Assembly (NCBI GenBank): GCA_008360955.1
Contig: LUCM01005996.1
Location: forward strand, 133,114-197,113
Source of the DNA: Fasciolopsis buskii
Taxonomy: Eukaryota > Platyhelminthes > Trematoda > Plagiorchiida > Fasciolidae
Direction: 5' to 3'
Length of the DNA stretch: 64,000 bases
How positions within the stretch are numbered: the stretch's first letter is position 1; every line of letters begins with the position of its first letter. This document shows, piece by piece, positions 59,186 to 64,000 of this stretch. Below the pieces are notes generated by a model. That model saw only the letters and a program-made list of their open reading frames with translations, ran no database searches and was not told the origin of the DNA. The position numbers and the translations under genes are program-made.

Positions 59186-61423
59186 TTAATGCGGGAAGTA
59201 AAATATAGAAGATAAGAGAATTTTAAATGAGTAGACGTCCGGAGATCGGAGAATAACGTCTACAATTAGGTTGCCTTTCCTTTCTCCTTGTTGAAAATAT
59301 CGATGCAAAACTGATTGAAACTCAATTGGTTTTGGGCCCTGAACGAAGTTAAAATATAAATGAAGATTCACGTTGTTTTCATCGTTATGGTCGTACCTCT
59401 GAGGATTACTCACGTTATCCATGCAGATACTAAAACAGTGGGCTTTTATCTCACTAAGTGAACAATTTAACATTGTTGATTTAGAGCAAAAGACAAGGAA
59501 ATTGTGTCTAGACTGACTGGCAAACAGTTTTAAGTAACAAACAGGAACACGTGAAGAAAAAGTCCTTCTTCTTTACTACTTTCCCCAGGATTGTTGGAGC
59601 AGAATATCCCCATGAATGCAATCTACTGTTTGGGTGTTTGGCTATTCCAGAGGTGGGCTTGTTCTGTAGTGCTTTGATTGTTATTATGAGGAAAAGTAGG
59701 ATCACGACTGAATAAGTTCTGTTTACCTGCAGCCCTCTGAATATACTGCAGGTTGCTCACTTTCCTTAAGTAAACAACTTCGCCTAGGGAACGAAGGTCA
59801 AGTGCAATCAGCTGTCCCGACAAGTACTATCCAAACCAGAAATAGATAATTGGAGGCTTAGGGTAACTATATTCCTACCTAATGACAATAAAATACATCC
59901 GAATTTGGGGTAGAAATGCTAATCCCGTAGATTTTATACTGCTCGTTACTTTGCGAGTAGTTTTGCATTCATATTCGGAACTAGTAGCACTTATATCATA
60001 GAAATCACAAGTATCTCTTATGGTTGCTTGCTCCATAACAGCTGCGTTCAAATTCATAGTGGTTTTTGCTCTGAAAAATCTCGGTCTGTGTAGATTTTTG
60101 TTTGCCCTAAGGATAAGTCGATGTGAACAATCTACCATAAGTACTATTTAGATGTGAATACTGGACAGTTTTTCGGTTTCCAAGCCCCTCTACACAACCA
60201 AACCGTTTCTTTGTTTCGAATAATATGTCAATTCTCTTTTGATCAGCCAACGATAGGAACAATTTGTTCGACAATGCATTCTCTTGATACACTTCAACTT
60301 TTGCTCAGTGGTTTTCAGGGCTCTGTGCAAAGCTGACTGCGGATTAAAAGGGCAGAGGGGGAAAAGGTTACAAAAGACGCAACAATATATTAGAAGTTTA
60401 TTTTTCTATTTCACATGGAAATCACTGCGATGAAAGTATTCACATCTATCTGAACCGTACAGACCATTTCTGTCCAACAGTTTTTATTCACTGAATGATG
60501 CTATACCTGCTTATAGAATCCTCCTCCTCTTAAGCTGACGTTCCAAATCATATTTACGCTAAATATTACATCAAAGCCTTATTTTTGCTTGGATTGTAAC
60601 TAATAAGATAATCCATGTCGAGTGAGTGTCAACTTTAAACATTCGGGTGGGTGAATTCCCAGTCGTTTGTTTACACCGTACCTGTAGATTTATCATAGTA
60701 ATGACATTCCGAAAATGAAAGGGGAAAAATGTCGGTTTTCTGCTCTTCAATTCGCCAGGTATTTGATCTGCGTTTCCCTAGTATAGTATATTTCTGTTTA
60801 TTCCACATTATCAATTTTACAGATGTAGATGGGATATTATGCAAAACGTAACTTAAAAATGAAAGTAGAATCCGAACTTGTCTTTGTGCGGAAATGTCCC
60901 TTCCGTTCAAATAGCGGAATTTGATACGCACAAAACATGACTGGCGAGACTAGACGGGAAAATGCACTGGATATCGATAGGAGCAAATAAAATACGTGCT
61001 CAGTTTCCGCGGCCTGTAATGAATACAACAGAAAAGCAGACTCATTGTCAGGTAAATCTTTACGCTTGCACAAACACATGCATACACATGCATGGTCATG
61101 CACATCGCATTCAGACATTCAATTTGTCAGTGTGATGTAACAGACAATAAGTATAAATTTCTCAGACCCAGCAGGAAGTGCACCCTTGTCTAGATTGTTA
61201 ACACTTCACAAGCATTATTTGATGCTAAACTTACTATTGCTCCCTCCGTCGAACATGTCACAAATTCATTTCAGATTGAGAGAGAAATGGCGATGTCCGC
61301 AGATCCCAGGAGATGTTTCATGAATATCAGATTAACCATTCCGGGGATGGCCTTGGTATTGACTGTTGCCATAATTCATCAGAATAAGGCTGCTTCTTAA
61401 TGCGGTAATAAGAACCTGGGTAG
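59186..61423. other. gene-poor stretch
   Basis: Many short minus-strand frames (59186-59473, 59875-60138, 60671-61118) have no recognised motif and no good splice sites. A CATG/CACA-rich patch lies near 61075-61105. Confidence 0.35.
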
Positions 61424-61547
61424 CTTCATGAACCAACGTGATAATATGGGAAGGTTTATCTCAAACCCAGGATCCAATCACGCATTGAAGGTCAATGGGT
61501 GCACACATGATGAAATAGTTTCCCGGTCCTCAAAGCCGGGGTTTGAA
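61424..61547 (+). CDS. exon candidate, product unknown
   Basis: The segment follows a CCTGGGTAG acceptor-like site and ends at a consensus GTAAGT donor. The frame has one leading base, then ATG and 40 open codons in all, ending in phase 0. The peptide is polar, with two Gly-rich turns and one cysteine. The acceptor has a poor pyrimidine tract, so the ATG at 61428 could instead be the start of a first coding exon. Product unknown. Confidence 0.35.
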
Positions 61548-62724
61548 GTAAGTTTTATTTTATGGCACTGCATTCTATCGTACAAAATAAAATGTCACAT
61601 TTTAGTCAAAATCACGTGGAGAAAAATTGCGAAAACGTTACACTTATCGCCTTGCAAAAGCGAAATAAAAATCACTGAGAATTGATCTGAACAGATTAGG
61701 ATAGGTTGCTCAAGAAATCGGCTAAAACGCGGCCACAGTTTGTCAAGATGCGTGTTAAATATGGAACAGTAGAGTTCCTATTTACGTTGGTTCTAGAGGT
61801 TATGCGACAAAAAGCGGATCCTGTTGAAATATGAGAGTGGAACTTTGAAAGATCGCTGTGCGAAGGATGCCTGGTCTCTGAAAGAATTTTATGAGCAAAT
61901 TTCACACATGTTGATAAGTGCTCATTACACAAATTGAAAGGCAACTCAATTAGTGTTATGAAAGAAAAACGGCTAATAACTAATAGTCCCCGAGGAACAA
62001 TTTTAAAGTCTTCTTTAAGCAAACCTGTAAAAATAACACGAGAANCAATTATCCGAAGATGAAGTGTTCTTTTGGAAACGTGCAACAAAGACACTGCGTC
62101 GACCCAGCAGAGACCTCCCCATAGGCTGAAATCTTATCCCGCTACTCACATTGAGATGCCTCAATTCGAGTTATATTGTCCTTTTTTTCTATGAGCTCCG
62201 CCCACCTTTTCAAATCATGAAAACAATTAGCGTAATCAATGATGGGAATGTCAAAAACCAAGGTAGTATTTGCGGTTTGTTTCCCAAAGTGTTATAAGGG
62301 GCACGCGGCCTGCGTGAATATAAATTACAACAGTTCAGATTCAGCTATTAACTTGAGTGACGCAAAGCAATTCTAAGAAATGATAGGTGAGAGTGTGAAT
62401 AGCAGAGCGGGCATCAGTGCATAATGGTGCGAGGTATTCAAGGTTGAGGCAAGTGAAGTTGTATTGCCAATCGCTCCGATGGCACGCTTCTGTGCAATAA
62501 ACTAAACCTCACACTGCCTCTGACTGTCCTTTCCTTGTAACAGTTGAGTGCCTTGGTCGTCAGTATTGCAATCGTACGGAGCCGAGTAAGGGTGACGTGC
62601 ACGTGTTGAAAACGGTTAGGGGCAAGCAAACGTAATATGGAATTCGCATAGAAGACGATCGGGCCTACACTAAAGTTTTGTCTTATTTTCATGCGGTTAG
62701 TTAAAATCCGGACAGAATGGGTGA
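61548..62724. other. no clear feature; one ambiguous base at 62045
   Basis: The minus-strand frame 61696-62094 (132 codons) contains the only N of the window and has no recognised motif. The frame at 62438-62746 lies beyond the CR1-like relic in its transcription direction and might be its worn 3' end, but no conserved tail motif was seen. Confidence 0.3.
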
Positions 62725-62886
62725 GGCGGATTAAGTATTTGTGCAAGTATTGGTAAGAAAACGAAAGCTATTGTGTGCGGGGGAAGCATGGTTTGTGCGC
62801 AGGTGCATGAGATTCAATGTCCGTTTGCAAATTGGAGCAAGAAGGGCTCTTTCGGGCGACTTGATCCCGGAAACCTGGTGGCACAG
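62725..62886 (+). CDS. exon candidate antisense to LINE flank
   Basis: Open from 62725 to a consensus CACAG|GTAAGT donor, 54 codons in phase 0, including an ATG at 62788 after which 33 codons remain. The peptide has four cysteines and a Gly-rich centre. There is no clear acceptor, so it would be a first coding exon. It lies opposite and just downstream of the minus-strand LINE relic, so it may be an antisense open frame of LINE sequence. Confidence 0.25.
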
Positions 62887-63055
62887 GTAAGTCAGCGAAA
62901 TCATTAGCAAAGATTAGCTGGAAATTCTTGTTATCTGTAACTTCATGGAAGCAATCTGGGCCCGGATAAAGAAGCGGCGCACTGATCTAAAACGTCAAGG
63001 CGGCAACCATTGAGATTCGAAGCTTCAAGTGCGACTTCAGTAAGAGTATCGCCGG

Positions 63056-63516
63056 TTACGTTCGGTCAGGTTTATGCACATTCGTGAAGACAATCGGGTA
63101 ATATTCAAGGCGGGACCTAGCGTGGGACTTGAAGATGATAAGCCTGCAATCTTGATTCCGGAATCGCCTTGAGATCATTTTTGCGGTTATTTGAGCTACG
63201 GCAGTTTGGTGGTGGGCTTGCTCATGGAAGTTTAAAGGGCAGTTGTATTGTAACCTTAAGTCCTTAACCATGTGTGATACAAAATGGGCATGCCGTCTAT
63301 CCAGATGGAGCTCGAGGGAACATGGGATTTATATGTTATTAGGGAGTTCTTCTCAGCAGAGAACTTTAAAAGACACTTGTAACACCAATACATCAAGAGA
63401 CTTTGGGTCTTAATTGAAAACAGAAAGTGCGGAGTTAATAATAATGCTGTATATTTCTCGATCTGCAGGAGGCATGCGCATGGCAAGATCAAATTTTTTA
63501 CAAGGATGATGCACAC
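63056..63516 (-). mobile_element. CR1-like LINE reverse-transcriptase relic
   Basis: Two minus-strand frames offset by one base. The first (63516-63256) ends SSIWIDGMPILY, the segment before the KDLGV motif. The second (63271-63056) continues VKDLRLQYNCPLNFHEQAH, then AKMISRRFRNQD and IFKSHARSRLEYYPIVFTN. This is the standard order VKDLGVxxxxxLxFxxH, then a MISRxFRxRD helix, then FKSxVRSxLEYCxxVW, of CR1-like and related LINE reverse transcriptases after the catalytic block. The frameshift near 63260 and stops show that it is dead. No catalytic FADD block could be recognised upstream (63520-64000). Confidence 0.72.
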
Positions 63517-64000
63517 GAAATGTAGATGATAGAAGTCGAATGGGATAATTTGGTGGGAACAATATTGTGTTATTTTAGAGGCTCACTGGAAAGTGAAATG
63601 AGATGCTGCAAGGCAATACGGGAATCACAAGCATGCCAGTGAAAGACAAGAAAGTAGAAGACTCAATTTTCAAGGCCGAGAAATAGTTTTCTGGGACTGT
63701 TTGCAATTAGCGGACTACGAGTCATCTCGTGTTTAAGTGCACTAAATGTGCTCATTGCTGGTGCACAACATGGACGGAGCCCGGTGGTGGATATTGATAT
63801 ATGGCTACAGACACCAAACGTCGGAGGCGTTACGTAATGGACGTAAACGTTAAGCTGAGGGGACGAGAAGCAGTAGCAATGCGGTGATTGGACGGAAGTG
63901 GTGAAAACCAGGTGGAACTTCAGGCAAATTGGATGAGATACGTAGCTGACAACAAAGGGCCAAAAAATGTGGAAAAAGATTGTCTCAAAGTATCTGGAGG
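63517..64000. other. flank of LINE relic, no motif seen
   Basis: On the minus strand this is where the LINE palm domain should be, but only scattered weak resemblance was found. On the plus strand nothing is recognisable. The window ends inside this stretch. Confidence 0.3.

Noticed and set aside
58950..59186. Pro/Gly-rich minus-strand frames
   Set aside because: They are antisense translations of the tRNA-Arg-like SINE.
1..64000. CRISPR arrays, bacterial operons, rRNA genes, integrons
   Set aside because: No regularly spaced direct repeats, no ribosome-binding-site-led gene runs and no rRNA-like conserved stretches were seen. The sequence is eukaryotic in character.

Overview
The window looks like nuclear DNA of a metazoan with large, AT-leaning introns and intergenic DNA. 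It is most likely a parasitic flatworm (trematode or cestode), although no single protein here fixes the species. There are no bacterial-style operons, no rRNA and no intact tRNA gene. What can be recognised is (a) decayed retroelement coding sequence, (b) short tRNA-like (SINE-type) elements, two of which carry hammerhead ribozyme sequence, and (c) many short open segments with plausible splice sites. The flatworm call is inference: it rests on the pairing of a tRNA-like head with a type I hammerhead, known from schistosome SINE-like repeats (the Sm-alpha type), and on LINE relics of RTE-like and CR1-like type.

Layout. 1-16 kb: mostly featureless, with a decayed reading frame near 5.8-6.3 kb, a few exon candidates, and simple repeats (TA, TATAG, a 400-bp degenerate ACTN field, a G-rich tract). 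16-19 kb: the best minus-strand exon candidate (16346-16539) and a cysteine-rich minus-strand frame (17884-18213). 22-31 kb: plus-strand exon candidates (22946, 26345, and a three-exon model at 29305-30342 whose phases fit), a CR1-like LINE relic (minus, 24.7-25.2 kb), a minus-strand membrane-protein-like frame broken by one in-frame TGA (26838-27359), a SINE (30.7 kb) and a degenerate tRNA-like plus hammerhead element (31.2 kb). 33-36 kb: an exon candidate and, at 34.9-35.3 kb, the most striking structure: a tRNA-like plus hammerhead element facing a truncated second copy, giving a 107-bp inverted repeat with three mismatches. 40-52 kb: scattered exon candidates on both strands and a Ty3-type pol relic (46.5-47.1 kb). 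52-59 kb: a graveyard of Ty3-type gag, nucleocapsid and integrase pieces, two small LINE reverse-transcriptase pieces, and a 1.9-kb RTE-like LINE relic (56985-58850) followed by a tRNA-Arg-like SINE. 59-64 kb: mostly quiet, with exon candidates and a CR1-like reverse-transcriptase relic on the minus strand at 63.1-63.5 kb.

How the parts relate. The LINE relics are the class of element that can mobilise SINE-like sequences in trans, but nothing here shows that these SINEs used these LINEs. The exon candidates cannot be assembled into named genes from the sequence alone. Functions are left blank where no family was recognised, and confidence values reflect that single short exons can arise by chance in 64 kb.
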